NCBI RefSeq assembly: GCF_013408335.1
Contig: NZ_JACBZR010000001.1
Coordinates: 1,178,001 to 1,242,000 of the forward strand
Length of the DNA stretch: 64,000 nt
Reading direction: 5' to 3'
Origin: Nocardioides panzhihuensis
GTDB taxonomy: Bacteria; Actinomycetota; Actinomycetes; Propionibacteriales; Nocardioidaceae
Below are positions 1-8,306 of the stretch, one piece after another; the stretch's first letter is position 1; every line of letters starts with the position of its first letter. The notes beneath the pieces are model-generated. The model was not told the origin of the DNA. It searched no databases and was given only the letters and a program-made list of their open reading frames with translations. Made by a program: the position numbers and the translations under genes.

Positions 1-1
1 C

Positions 2-928
2 GAACAGGTCTCCCACTCGGGCGGCTGGGTCGCGCTCGCCGCGACCGTCGTCCTGCTCCTGCTCGTCTCCCTGGCGGCGGCCGGGATGGCCGGGTCGCGC
101 GCCTCCCGAGGACCGGCGACGGTCGCCCCCGCCGAAGGCCGGGCGGGCTCCGGACGGATCGCCTGGTGGCGTTGGGCGGTGGCCCTGGTCGCAGTCGGCC
201 AGACGGCGACCATGGTCGCGATGACGATGGCCACGGGCAAGGACGCTGCCAACCCCTACGACGCGATGGCGATGACCGGTTCTCTTGGTCTCCTGCTCGC
301 GGTGGGGCTCGCGGCACTGGCACCGCTGCTGCTGCGGGCCGGCAGCTGGCTGCTGCGACCGCTCCTGGTCGGGACGAGCGGTCACCTGGCGGCGTACAAC
401 ACCTCACGGAGGTCTCACCTGCTCGCCGGGGTGCTCGCGCCGGTGATGGTGCTCTCGGCGGCCGCGGTCAGCATCCTGATGCTGGTCGGGATCGACGAGC
501 GAACGATGCCCGTCGGTCTGTCCCCGGAGATCGCCGAGGAGTTCGAGACGATCAACCTGCTCAACAACGTGGTCACCGCGATGATCTGCGCGTTCGCGGC
601 GATCATGGTCGTCAACGCCTTCGCCGCCGTCCTCGCCGACCGGCGCCTGGAGCTACGCAGGCTGATGCTGCTGGGCGCCACTCCCGGTCAGGTGCGCGGC
701 TCCGTCCTCGCCGAGGCCGGCATCGTCGCCGCGGTCGGCAACTTCGTCGGTCTGATCGCCGCCCAGGCGACGATCGTCCCGTTCGCCTTCGTCCGGGGCG
801 AGGGTCTGCTTCCCGACGAGCAGCTCTGGCTGCCGCCCCTGCTGCTCGGCGGAGCTGTGGCACTGACGCTGGCCTCCGCGGTCGGCGCGACGAGTCGAGC
901 ATTACGCACGACGTCCGGCACCCGCTGA
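2..928 (+). CDS. FtsX-like ABC transporter permease, C-terminal part (truncated by window start)
   Basis: The frame is open from base 2, so the gene begins outside the window; the first internal Met codon is at 86. About 308 residues are visible, with hydrophobic segments at the window edge, around codons 60, 95, 140 and 190, and two near the end. The stretch with LTSRR-like basic turns and DRRLELRRLMLLGAT is typical of the FtsX/MacB permease core, which in this subfamily carries two such units; only the second is probably present here. Such permeases pair with an ABC ATPase to export or sense peptides and antibiotics at the membrane. The stop overlaps the start of the histidine kinase by one base (TGATG), so the three genes probably form one operon in which the two-component system controls the transporter. 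Confidence 0.8.
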   Translation, partial: EQVSHSGGWVALAATVVLLLLVSLAAAGMAGSRASRGPATVAPAEGRAGSGRIAWWRWAVALVAVGQTATMVAMTMATGKDAANPYDAMAMTGSLGLLLAVGLAALAPLLLRAGSWLLRPLLVGTSGHLAAYNTSRRSHLLAGVLAPVMVLSAAAVSILMLVGIDERTMPVGLSPEIAEEFETINLLNNVVTAMICAFAAIMVVNAFAAVLADRRLELRRLMLLGATPGQVRGSVLAEAGIVAAVGNFVGLIAAQATIVPFAFVRGEGLLPDEQLWLPPLLLGGAVALTLASAVGATSRALRTTSGTR

Positions 929-2178
929 TGTCACACTCACTCCTGATGGCCGAGTGGGATGCACCGATCCGGACCGTGCGACCGGAGCCGTTCAGCGGGC
1001 AGGCGCTCGTCGAGCGGCTCCGGCTGACCGGACTGTCGCTGGGCTATGCCCTGATGATGGCGCCAGCCCTGGTGCTGGCCATCCTCACCGTGCTCTCGAT
1101 CCCCCTCGGGCTGGTCTTCGGGGTCGGCGTCGGGGTCGCTCTGGGCGTGGTGCCGGCCACCCAGGCCGTCGCCGGTGTGCACCGCCGGGTGAGCGGGAGG
1201 CTTCTCGGGGAGACCATCTTCGAGACGTACGCGGACCTGAGTGCCCTGCCGGTCCTCGGTCGGCCGTTCCGGTGGGTCAGGGAGAAGGCACGGTGGCGCG
1301 ACTTCTCCCTCTGCTGTTTCTCCGCGACCGGTGGCTTCGTGCTCTCCCTGCTCCCCGCGGCGTTCCTGACCGTGCCGCTGACCTGGCTGATCCTGGCCCT
1401 CACCGGCATCGGCTGGGTCGCCTGGCTACTGATCCTGCTCACCGGTCCGCTGCTCCTGGCCTGGTGGGTGACCACCCCAGCCCTCGTCCGAGCACGGGCG
1501 CTGGCCGAGCGCGGCATCTTCGGTCAGGGACAGGTCGCCGAACTGACCGCCAGGGTCGAGACGGTCGAGTCGACCCGCGCCGAGACGCTGGACCATTCGG
1601 CGGCCGAGCTGCGTCGGATCGAGCGTGACCTCCACGACGGCGCCCAAGCCCGGATCGCCGCCGTCGGGATGAGCGTCGGGCTGGCCGAGAAGCTGATGGC
1701 GACCGACCCCGATGCCGCCGCCGCGCTGCTGCGGGAGGCCCGCGAGACCACGGTGTCCGCGCTGGAGGACCTGCGTGGAGTCGTACGCGGCATCCTGCCG
1801 CCCGTGCTCGCCGACCGTGGTCTCGTGGGGGCCGTCGAAGCCCTCACTGCCGGACTGCCGCTGCCGGTCACCGTCGCCATCGAGCTGCCCGGTCGTCTGC
1901 CCGACCCGGTCGAGTCGGCGGCCTACTTCGCGGTGGCCGAGTGCCTGGCCAACACGGTCAAGCACTCCGGTGCCGACCGGGCGTTCGTACGCGGCAGCCA
2001 CAACGGGCAACGGCTGCGGATCGTGGTCGGCGACAGTGGCCGCGGCGGTGCCGATGCCACCGGACACGGGCTCGCCGGGATCGCGACCCGACTGGCCGCC
2101 TTCGACGGCACCGTCGAGGTCGATAGTCCGTCCGGCGGACCGACCCTGATCACGTTGGAGGTGCCTTGCCGGATCTGA
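928..2178 (+). CDS. Two-component sensor histidine kinase, HisKA_3/NarL type
   Basis: This 416-residue kinase starts at the ATG overlapping the permease stop. Residues about 30-190 hold four to six hydrophobic segments of the membrane sensor type found in actinobacterial kinases. The dimerisation box ERDLHDGAQARI places the phospho-accepting His near residue 236. The ATPase domain follows, with an N box (ECLANTVKHSG) and a G box (GDSGRGG, then GHGLAGI). It should autophosphorylate and pass phosphate to the response regulator encoded directly downstream, whose start overlaps this gene. The pairing with an FtsX-type permease suggests detection of cell-envelope stress or an antimicrobial peptide; that role is inferred from context. 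Confidence 0.93.
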   Translation: MSHSLLMAEWDAPIRTVRPEPFSGQALVERLRLTGLSLGYALMMAPALVLAILTVLSIPLGLVFGVGVGVALGVVPATQAVAGVHRRVSGRLLGETIFETYADLSALPVLGRPFRWVREKARWRDFSLCCFSATGGFVLSLLPAAFLTVPLTWLILALTGIGWVAWLLILLTGPLLLAWWVTTPALVRARALAERGIFGQGQVAELTARVETVESTRAETLDHSAAELRRIERDLHDGAQARIAAVGMSVGLAEKLMATDPDAAAALLREARETTVSALEDLRGVVRGILPPVLADRGLVGAVEALTAGLPLPVTVAIELPGRLPDPVESAAYFAVAECLANTVKHSGADRAFVRGSHNGQRLRIVVGDSGRGGADATGHGLAGIATRLAAFDGTVEVDSPSGGPTLITLEVPCRI

Positions 2179-2816
2179 GGGTGGTTCTGGCCGAGGACCA
2201 GGCGCTGCTCCGCGTCGGCCTCACCCGGATCCTCGAAGCGGGCGGGATCGAGGTCGTCGAGGCAGTCGACAACGCACCCGCGCTGGCGCGGGCGCTGGTC
2301 CGGCCGGATGTGGACGCAGCGGTGGTCGACGTACGTCTTCCGCCGTCCTTCACCACCGAGGGCCTCACCGCCGCGATCGAGGTCAGACGGGTGCGACCGG
2401 GGTTTCCTGTGCTGGTGCTGAGCCAGTACGTCGAGCCGCTCTACGCGCGCGACCTGCTCGCCGGGGGAGAGGGCGCGGTCGGTTATCTGCTCAAGGACCG
2501 CGTCGCCGACGTCGACGCCTTCCTCGGAGCGGTCGGCCAAGTCGCGGGCGGCGGGACCGTTCTCGACCCGGAGGTCGTCGCCGCCCTCATCACCCGCCGC
2601 GAACGCCCGCTCGATCGGTTGACCGAGCGGGAGCGCGAGGTGATGACCCTGATCGCCGAAGGGCGCTCGAACGCCGCGATCGCCGCCCGGCTCTTCGTCA
2701 CGGAGAAGGCGGTCGGCAAGCACATCAGCTCGATCTTCACCAAGCTCGACCTGCCTCAGGCGAGCGATGACAACCGCCGCGTACTCGCCGTCCTGACCTG
2801 GCTCAACGACACCTGA
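2166..2816 (+). CDS. LuxR/NarL-family response regulator
   Basis: This 216-residue regulator starts at TTG 2166, four bases after GGAGG (2157-2161) and 13 bases inside the kinase gene, so it is translationally coupled. The receiver domain (residues 1-120) shows the acidic pocket LAEDQ, the phospho-acceptor Asp in VVDVRLP near residue 55 and the conserved Lys in LLKDRV. The C-terminal helix-turn-helix (about 150-205) has LTEREREVM, then SNAAIAARLFVTEKAV, the LuxR signature. It is the cognate partner of the upstream kinase and probably controls the permease operon. The gene ends three bases before a block of 21-bp repeats. Confidence 0.94.
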   Translation: MPDLRVVLAEDQALLRVGLTRILEAGGIEVVEAVDNAPALARALVRPDVDAAVVDVRLPPSFTTEGLTAAIEVRRVRPGFPVLVLSQYVEPLYARDLLAGGEGAVGYLLKDRVADVDAFLGAVGQVAGGGTVLDPEVVAALITRRERPLDRLTEREREVMTLIAEGRSNAAIAARLFVTEKAVGKHISSIFTKLDLPQASDDNRRVLAVLTWLNDT

Positions 2817-2818
2817 GC

Positions 2819-2989
2819 GAGGCGTCACTCCCGTCGGCCGAGGCGTCACGTACGTCGGCCGAGACGTCATGTACGTCGGCCGAGACGTCATGTACGTCGG
2901 CCGAGACGTCACGCCGGTGCCAACTCGGCCGACCGGGGTGACGCCTCGCCCGACGGGGGTGACGCCTCGCCCGACGGGGGTGACGCCTC
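2819..2989. repeat. Array of 21-bp repeats with a polarity switch between convergent genes
   Basis: Four direct 21-bp units (2819-2839, 2840-2860, 2861-2881, 2882-2902; form GAGRCGTCAYGTACGTCGGCC) and a fifth partial unit (2903-2921) are followed by three units of the reverse complement (2927-2947, 2948-2968, 2969-2989; form GCCCGACGGGGGTGACGCCTC). The outer units pair almost perfectly, so a transcript from either side can fold a long stem. The array fills the gap between the response regulator and nadA, which converge. A bidirectional terminator is the simplest role; a DNA-binding array is an alternative, since 21 bp is two helical turns and most direct units hold the palindrome GACGTC. Confidence 0.85.
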
Positions 2990-3000
2990 GGCGAGGAGGG

Positions 3001-4185
3001 TCAGTCGTCCTGTGTCTTGCCCGGGAGGTCGAGCATTCGCTGGAGGGCGAGCTCGGCGTAGTGCGCGGTGTCGGGGTCGACCTCGATGCGGTTGACGACC
3101 TGGCCGTCGACGAGGGACTCCAGGGCCCAGACGAGGTGGGGCAGGTCGATGCGGTTCATCGTCGAGCAGTAGCAGACGGTGCGGTCGAGGAAGGCGATCC
3201 GCTTGTCGGGGTGGGCGGCGGCGAGCCGCTTGACCAGGTTGAGCTCGGTGCCGATCGCCCAGGCGGACCCGGAAGGGGCGGCCTCGATGGTCGAGATGAT
3301 GAACTCGGTCGAGCCGACCAGATCGGCCTTGAGGACGACCTCGTGCTGGCACTCGGGGTGAACCAGGATCTGCACACCCGGGATCTCGGCCCGCAGCTCG
3401 TCGATGGTGTCGGGGGAGAAGCGGCCGTGGACCGAGCAGTGGCCCTTCCACAGGATCACCTTCGCCGCCCGGAGCTCCTCGGCGCTCACGCCGCCACCGG
3501 GCTGGTGCGGGTCCCAGACGATGCAGTCGTCCAGCGACAGCCCGAGCTTCAGGACCGCGGTGTTGCGGCCGAGGTGCTGGTCGGGGAAGAAGAGGACCTT
3601 GGCGCCCCCCTCTGAATCAGCCTTCTGGTCGAAGGCCCACTCCAGCACGGCCTGCGCGTTGGAGGAGGTGCACACGACGCCGTCGTGGCGCCCACAGAAC
3701 GCCTTGATGTCGGCGGAGGAGTTCATGTACGTCACCGGTACGACCTGCTCGGCCACGCCGGCCTCGGCGAGCGCCTCCCAGGCCTTCTCGACCTGGCCCA
3801 GCCGCGCCATGTCGGCCATCGAGCACCCGGCGGCGAGGTCCGGAAGGATGACCGCCTGCGACGGCGAGGTGAGGATGTCGGCCGACTCGGCCATGAAGTG
3901 CACGCCGCAGAAGACGATGTACTCCGCGTCCGGCCGCGCGGCCGCGTCGCGGGCGAGCTTGAAGGAGTCGCCCATCACGTCGGCGAACTGGACGACCTCG
4001 TCGCGCTGGTAGTGGTGTCCGAGGACGAACACGCGTTCGCCGAGCTTCTCCTTGGCGGCGAGCGCGCGCTCGACCAGGTCGGGGTCGGAGGCGGCCGGCA
4101 GGTCGCCGGGACACTCGACGCCACGCTCGGAGTTCAGGTCGGTGCCGCGCCCGAGGGGGAGCAGCGGGAGGTCGACAGTCGTCAT
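3001..4185 (-). CDS. nadA: Quinolinate synthase A
   Basis: NadA (394 aa) condenses iminoaspartate with dihydroxyacetone phosphate to quinolinate in NAD biosynthesis and carries an oxygen-sensitive [4Fe-4S] cluster. The three cluster cysteines are recognisable in FCGVHFMAESAD, VVCTSSNAQ and HPECQHEV. Other family motifs are LGHHYQRDE near the N-terminus and SDKEFI-like STEFIIST plus CYCSTMNRID near the end. Length is that of the long actinobacterial form. A TATTAT hexamer ends seven bases before the ATG, suggesting a leaderless transcript. No nadB or nadC is adjacent. Confidence 0.96.
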   Translation of the reverse strand: MTTVDLPLLPLGRGTDLNSERGVECPGDLPAASDPDLVERALAAKEKLGERVFVLGHHYQRDEVVQFADVMGDSFKLARDAAARPDAEYIVFCGVHFMAESADILTSPSQAVILPDLAAGCSMADMARLGQVEKAWEALAEAGVAEQVVPVTYMNSSADIKAFCGRHDGVVCTSSNAQAVLEWAFDQKADSEGGAKVLFFPDQHLGRNTAVLKLGLSLDDCIVWDPHQPGGGVSAEELRAAKVILWKGHCSVHGRFSPDTIDELRAEIPGVQILVHPECQHEVVLKADLVGSTEFIISTIEAAPSGSAWAIGTELNLVKRLAAAHPDKRIAFLDRTVCYCSTMNRIDLPHLVWALESLVDGQVVNRIEVDPDTAHYAELALQRMLDLPGKTQDD

Positions 4186-4192
4186 GATGACG

Positions 4193-4198
4193 ATAATA
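4193..4198 (-). promoter_or_regulatory. Probable -10 box of a leaderless nadA transcript
   Basis: TATTAT on the minus strand lies seven bases before the nadA ATG, so transcription would begin at or next to the start codon. No clear -35 element is visible. Confidence 0.5.
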
Positions 4199-4248
4199 CA
4201 TGTCTTGGGCTGCCCGATCCGGTGGCGTACGTCACATGGTGGTCGTCC

Positions 4249-5298
4249 TCAGGCGCGGAGCGGTCGGACGGCCTCCCAGGCCGGGTCGGTGTCGACCCGG
4301 GTGACGACGTCGCCGTGGGCCCAGTCGCCGACCGTCTCCTCCAGCCGCTGCGGGGCCGAGGTGGTCGGGTCGACATAGGCGTGCAGAAGACGTACGCCGT
4401 TGGTGGTCTCGTGGGCGACGACGCGGCCGTCAGGCCCGAGGGTCGAGGCCAGACGGTCCTCGAGCCGGCCGAGGTCGCGCAGGGCGTCGGCCGAGGGGAG
4501 CCCACGCTCGGCGAAGCCGACGTAGGGGATCATCACGCCGACATGCTGGGTCAGGTTGGGGGCCATGACCGGGTGCAGGGGGACGACCGCGCTCGCCTCC
4601 ACCGGGCCCTGCGGGCTCTCCCCGCGGAGCAGCACCCAGGCCGGGTTGCCGTCGGGGTCGACGTACTCCTTGCGGAGGTTGCGTACGGCGGTGCGCAGCC
4701 CGTCGAGGCCGAAGCCGTTGCGAGGGCGGGCCGTGGTCGTCTCGACCTCGCCGATCCACAGCTCGGTGCTGGACTCGCCCAGCGTGGTGTCGAGGGCGTG
4801 GAAGGCGACCTGCAACCGAGCGTCGTCGACGAGCTCCGGGAAAGCGGGATGGAAGAGCTTGATGTCGAAGTGAGCGCCGCTCTGCCGGCCGCTCACCAGC
4901 ACGTCGGCCAGCCGGATCGTGGCTCCGCCGGAGGTGGTGAGCACCGTCTGGACCGGATCGTCGACCGGCGGCCGCTGGTCGCTGAACTCCCACGGCGAGA
5001 CCTCGTCGGGCTCGGGGGCGGCGAGCAGCCAGCGGCGAGCCAGCGCGCGATGGTCCGGGTTGCTGCCGGCCGAGACGACCAGCAGCCGTCCGCCCAGCGG
5101 CCCGGGGCCGACCTCCCAGCTCAGACCCGTCTCGATCGCGTCGACCCGTCTGGCCAGCAGACCGACCAGAGCGTCCTGATCGTCGGCATCGAGCGCGGCA
5201 CCACAGGCGAGCGCACCCTTCTGCGCCCACCAGGTCCAGAAGCCACGGATCCGCCTGGTCTCTGGGTCGCTGGCCGCGCGCCGTCGGAAGAACCGCAC
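4249..5298 (-). CDS. Conserved hypothetical protein, possibly DUF695-related
   Basis: A 349-residue soluble protein with no signal peptide or membrane segment. It begins MRFFRRRAASDPE and has Trp-rich early residues (FWTWWAQKG). The C-terminal third (NLRKEYVDPDGNPAWVLLRG and later VRLLHAYVDP) resembles the DUF695 fold, but that is from memory and weak. The GTG start follows a TAAGGT hexamer by six bases, consistent with a leaderless transcript. It is separated from nadA by about 60 bp, on the same strand, and is divergent from glycerate kinase. No enzymatic motif is evident. Confidence 0.75.
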   Translation of the reverse strand: MRFFRRRAASDPETRRIRGFWTWWAQKGALACGAALDADDQDALVGLLARRVDAIETGLSWEVGPGPLGGRLLVVSAGSNPDHRALARRWLLAAPEPDEVSPWEFSDQRPPVDDPVQTVLTTSGGATIRLADVLVSGRQSGAHFDIKLFHPAFPELVDDARLQVAFHALDTTLGESSTELWIGEVETTTARPRNGFGLDGLRTAVRNLRKEYVDPDGNPAWVLLRGESPQGPVEASAVVPLHPVMAPNLTQHVGVMIPYVGFAERGLPSADALRDLGRLEDRLASTLGPDGRVVAHETTNGVRLLHAYVDPTTSAPQRLEETVGDWAHGDVVTRVDTDPAWEAVRPLRA

Positions 5299-5304
5299 GA
5301 AACG

Positions 5305-5310
5305 ACCTTA
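5305..5310 (-). promoter_or_regulatory. Probable -10 box, leaderless, for the 4249-5298 gene
   Basis: TAAGGT on the minus strand ends six bases before the GTG start. It lies in the short divergent gap with glycerate kinase, whose own -10-like hexamer is at 5380-5385. Confidence 0.45.
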
Positions 5311-5379
5311 ACCCGACGCATCCGCAATGGTCGTGGCTTTGAAGAGGCGGTGGGAAGCCCGGACCCTTCGGCGCGCGGG

Positions 5380-5385
5380 TAGGTT
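5380..5385 (+). promoter_or_regulatory. Probable -10 box, leaderless, for glycerate kinase
   Basis: TAGGTT ends six bases before ATG 5392. No Shine-Dalgarno sequence lies between it and the start codon, so a leaderless mRNA is likely. Confidence 0.45.
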
Positions 5386-5391
5386 GCGGCC

Positions 5392-6477
5392 ATGCGAGTC
5401 CTGATCGCCCCCGACAAGTACGCAGGCACGCTCTCCGCCTCCCAGGCGGCCGCCGCGATCGCGGAGGGCTGGCGGCGTACGGCTCCACGCGACGAGCTCT
5501 CGCTGGTGCCGATGGCGGACGGGGGACCGGGGTTCCTCGCGCTGCTGCACGAGTCCCTCGGCGGTGACCTCCGCCAGCTCGAGGTCAGTGGCCCGCACGG
5601 CGAGCCCGTGGCCGCACAGGTCCTGGTCGAGGGCGGGACCGCCTATGTCGAGTCAGCTCAGGCAGCCGGTCTGCACCTGACCGGCGGGAAGGGCGTCGAG
5701 CAGGCGACCTCGTACGGCGTGGGGCAGCTGATCCTCGCTGCTCGCGAAGCCGGAGCCAGCAAGGTCGTGGTCGGCCTCGGTGGCTCGGGCACGAGCGACG
5801 GGGGAGCGGGCCTGCTCGCAGCGCTGGGTGCCACCGCGGACCGGCCGCTCGACGCCGGCCTCGTCGGGCTCGAGGGCGTCACCGAGGTCACGCTGCCCGA
5901 GCCGCTCGGTCTCGAGATCGTGATCGCCAGCGACGTCGACAACCCACTGACCGGTCTCTTCGGTGCGATCAAGGTCTACGGGGAGCAGAAGGGGCTGATG
6001 GAGGAGGCCATGCCCCGCTGGGACGGTGTGCTCCAGGACCTGGCAGCCGCCACCTCGCGCAAGACCGCGACCGAGAAGGGCGCCGGAGCGGCCGGCGGCA
6101 TGGGCTTCGCGCTGCTGCTCCTCGGAGGCACGCGGCGGCCGGGGTTCGAGGTCGTCGCCGATCTGCTCGGGCTGCCCGAGCTGGCCTCCTGGGCCGACCT
6201 GGTGATCACCGGCGAGGGGTCTTTCGACCCGCAGAGCACCGCCGGAAAGGTTCCGGTCGGGGTGGCGCGCCTGGCCGAGCAGTCGCTGAGGCCCTGCATC
6301 GTGCTGGCAGGGAAGGCCAGCATGAGCGGACGGGAGCTGCGGACGCTCGGCATCGACGCCGCCTACTCCCTCGTCGACAGCGTCGGCGAGGAGCGGGCGC
6401 TCGCCGAGGCGTACGACTCCTTGGTTCAGGTCGCCGCCCGGGTGGCCCGGACCTGGTCCGCCGACCATCGGGAATAA
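5392..6477 (+). CDS. Glycerate kinase
   Basis: This 361-residue protein begins MRVLIAPDKYAGTLSA, the hallmark of the GlxK/GarK-type glycerate kinase family, and keeps PMADGG, GLGGSGTSDGG (residues about 125-135), GAAGGMGFALL and ITGEGSFDPQ. It phosphorylates D-glycerate with ATP, feeding glycerate from glycolate, serine or sugar-acid breakdown into glycolysis. In this locus the same gene stands beside a HesB-type protein as in M. tuberculosis (Rv2205c/Rv2204c, from memory). It is followed after 65 bp by the ErpA-like gene on the same strand. Confidence 0.93.
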   Translation: MRVLIAPDKYAGTLSASQAAAAIAEGWRRTAPRDELSLVPMADGGPGFLALLHESLGGDLRQLEVSGPHGEPVAAQVLVEGGTAYVESAQAAGLHLTGGKGVEQATSYGVGQLILAAREAGASKVVVGLGGSGTSDGGAGLLAALGATADRPLDAGLVGLEGVTEVTLPEPLGLEIVIASDVDNPLTGLFGAIKVYGEQKGLMEEAMPRWDGVLQDLAAATSRKTATEKGAGAAGGMGFALLLLGGTRRPGFEVVADLLGLPELASWADLVITGEGSFDPQSTAGKVPVGVARLAEQSLRPCIVLAGKASMSGRELRTLGIDAAYSLVDSVGEERALAEAYDSLVQVAARVARTWSADHRE

Positions 6478-6542
6478 CCGAGGATGTGCGACGATTGAGC
6501 CTTAAGACACAACCCGCACCCACGCACAGGGAGCCCAGCTAC

Positions 6543-6896
6543 ATGACCGAGCAGACGACCGAACGCCGCGCCGACTCCATCAACCTGAGCGACGTCGCCG
6601 CCGCGAAGGTGAAGAGCCTCCTGGAGCAGGAAGGCCGCGACGACCTGAGCCTGCGCATCTCCGTGCAGCCTGGTGGCTGCTCCGGCCTGCGCTACCAGCT
6701 CTTCTTCGACGAGCGCACCCTCGACGGTGACGAGGTCACCGACTTCGACGGCGTGTCCGTCGTCGTCGACCGGATGAGCGTTCCCTACCTCAACGGCGCC
6801 ATGATCGACTTCGTGGACAGCATCGAGAAGCAGGGGTTCACCATCGACAACCCCAACGCCACAGGGTCTTGCGCCTGTGGAGACTCCTTCCACTGA
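6543..6896 (+). CDS. erpA: HesB/IscA/ErpA-type iron-sulfur cluster insertion protein
   Basis: This 117-residue A-type carrier has the three cluster cysteines in GGCSG and GSCACGDSF, and the family motif LRISVQPGGCSG. It carries or inserts [Fe-S] clusters into targets; nearby candidates include NadA and the Rieske protein. The ATG at 6543 was chosen because a GGGAGCC stretch lies ten bases upstream and the family N-terminus is short; the frame is open from 6486, but that would add an atypical extension. A strong terminator hairpin follows the stop. Confidence 0.93.
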   Translation: MTEQTTERRADSINLSDVAAAKVKSLLEQEGRDDLSLRISVQPGGCSGLRYQLFFDERTLDGDEVTDFDGVSVVVDRMSVPYLNGAMIDFVDSIEKQGFTIDNPNATGSCACGDSFH

Positions 6897-6917
6897 GCCG
6901 AACCTGGTCCAGTACGT

Positions 6918-6950
6918 CAGCAGCCCCTGCCGCGTAGGCAGGGGCTGCTG
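6918..6950 (+). terminator. Intrinsic terminator hairpin after the ErpA-like gene
   Basis: Perfect 14-bp stem CAGCAGCCCCTGCC / GGCAGGGGCTGCTG with a five-base loop GCGTA. It starts 22 bases after the stop. There is no long T run, which is common for actinobacterial terminators. Confidence 0.85.
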
Positions 6951-6958
6951 GCATCTGT

Positions 6959-6980
6959 GGCCTCCTCGGTGAGGGAGGCC
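6959..6980 (-). terminator. Second hairpin, placed to terminate the minus-strand small gene
   Basis: GGCCTCCTC / GAGGGAGGCC pair with one bulged base around a GGT loop. It begins nine bases beyond the stop of the gene at 6989-7204. Confidence 0.6.
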
Positions 6981-6988
6981 GAGTTCGA

Positions 6989-7204
6989 TCAGATCAGGGC
7001 GAGGTCGTCGGCGGCGTGCTCGCAGGCCGCGAGCATCGCGGTGTCGCCCGGCTCGCGAGCCTGCATCCGGACCGTCGGCGCCGGCCGCTCGGCCGCACGC
7101 ACTCTCGGCGCGGGCAGGCTCAACGCGCTGTCGGCGGCGGCACAGTCGACGCAGAGCTGCGCCGGGCTGTCGAGGTCGTCGTACGGAACGCGCGTTTCTG
7201 TCAT
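6989..7204 (-). CDS. Small hypothetical protein with a CxxC motif
   Basis: A 71-residue frame beginning MTETRVPYDDLD and containing LCVDCAA. It lies between the ErpA-like gene and adenosine kinase, convergent with the former. Codon bias is normal for the window and hairpins lie just past its stop, which favours a real gene, but no clear ribosome-binding site precedes the ATG. The frame extends upstream to 7504, overlapping adenosine kinase antisense; that extension is unlikely. Function is unknown; it could be an expressed small metal-binding protein or a chance frame. Confidence 0.5.
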   Translation of the reverse strand: MTETRVPYDDLDSPAQLCVDCAAADSALSLPAPRVRAAERPAPTVRMQAREPGDTAMLAACEHAADDLALI

Positions 7205-7322
7205 ACAAACGACGGTAAGCACTACCAACCGGTAGCAGAAGGCCGACTCAGCGGTAATATTCATCTCCCGTCCACGGCCGAGTCTTAACATCGTCCGAGG
7301 TCTCGCCGGTAGGGTTCCGCGC

Positions 7323-8306
7323 ATGTCCGGTTCACTCCTGATCGCAGGCTCCATCGCCACCGACCACCTGATGAGTTTCGGTGGAAAGTTCGCCGACTCG
7401 CTGGTCGCCGACCAGCTCGACAAGCTCTCGGTGAGCTTCCTGGTCAACGACCTCGAGATCCGCCGCGGTGGTGTCGGGGCCAACATCTCCTTCGGCCTGG
7501 CCAACCTCGGTCTCGACCCTGTGCTGGTCGGGGCGGTCGGCGAGGACTTCGCCGACTACCGTTCCTGGCTCGAGCGCCACGGCGTCAACTGCGACCACCT
7601 GCGGGTCTCGGAGACGCTGCACACCGCGCGTTTCGTGTGCACCACGGACACCGCGATGGCGCAGTTCGCCAGCTTCTACCCGGGCGCGATGGCCGAGGCC
7701 CGCGAGATCGAGCTCGGCCCGATCGCGGAGAAGGTCGGCGAGCCGTCGTTCGTGCTGGTCGCGCCCGACGACCCCGACGCGATGAAGCGCCACACCCAGG
7801 AGGCGCGCCAGCGCGGCTACACCTTCATCTCCGACCCGAGCCAGCAGCTCGCCTTCGGCGACGGTGAGCTCATCCGCGAGCTCGTCGACGGCGCCGCCTA
7901 CCTGTTCACCAACGAGTACGAGTCCCACGTCCTCGAGCAGAAGACCGGCTGGTCGGCCGAGGAGGTCCTGGCCCGCGTCGGCACCCAGGTCACCACCCTC
8001 GGCAAGGACGGCGCGCGCATCCAGCGCAAGGGCGAGGACGCCATCGAGGTGCCGGCCGCGAAGAACGTGAACGCCGTCGAGCCCACCGGCGTCGGCGACG
8101 CCTTCCGGGCCGGCTTCCTGGCCGCCCTGGCCTGGGACTGCGAGCTGGAGCAGGCCGCCGAGGTCGGCTGTGTCCTGGCCGCCTACTGCGTCGAGACCGT
8201 CGGGCCGCAGGAGTACTCCTTCACCGCGGAGGGGTTCGTGGCTCGAGTCCGCGAGTCCTACGGCGACACCGCCGCGGACCAGATCGCTCCGCACCTCAAG
8301 AGCTGA
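7323..8306 (+). CDS. adoK: PfkB-family carbohydrate kinase, probable adenosine kinase
   Basis: This 327-residue PfkB/ribokinase-fold enzyme shows the glycine-rich RRGGVGANI, the substrate-lid region and the catalytic signature EPTGVGDAFRAGF near residue 260, with the Asp of GVGD as catalytic base. Gene order (HesB, this kinase, then ctaC) equals the M. tuberculosis AdoK (Rv2202c) locus, so adenosine phosphorylation to AMP is the best call; the family also includes ribokinase and fructokinase. The stop is followed by an unusually perfect 17-bp hairpin. A TAGGGT-like hexamer close upstream of the ATG suggests a leaderless mRNA. Confidence 0.88.
   Translation: MSGSLLIAGSIATDHLMSFGGKFADSLVADQLDKLSVSFLVNDLEIRRGGVGANISFGLANLGLDPVLVGAVGEDFADYRSWLERHGVNCDHLRVSETLHTARFVCTTDTAMAQFASFYPGAMAEAREIELGPIAEKVGEPSFVLVAPDDPDAMKRHTQEARQRGYTFISDPSQQLAFGDGELIRELVDGAAYLFTNEYESHVLEQKTGWSAEEVLARVGTQVTTLGKDGARIQRKGEDAIEVPAAKNVNAVEPTGVGDAFRAGFLAALAWDCELEQAAEVGCVLAAYCVETVGPQEYSFTAEGFVARVRESYGDTAADQIAPHLKS

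Noticed and set aside
2819..2989. CRISPR array
   Set aside because: Units are 21 bp and directly adjacent with no spacers, polarity reverses midway, and no cas genes are nearby.
2869..3615. 248-codon plus-strand frame running through the repeats into nadA antisense
   Set aside because: It is the shadow of nadA plus the repeat array; its composition is that of a reverse-frame translation.
3685..5382. 565-codon plus-strand frame opposite nadA and the next gene
   Set aside because: It spans two convincing minus-strand genes and their intergenic gap, so it is an antisense artefact of high GC.
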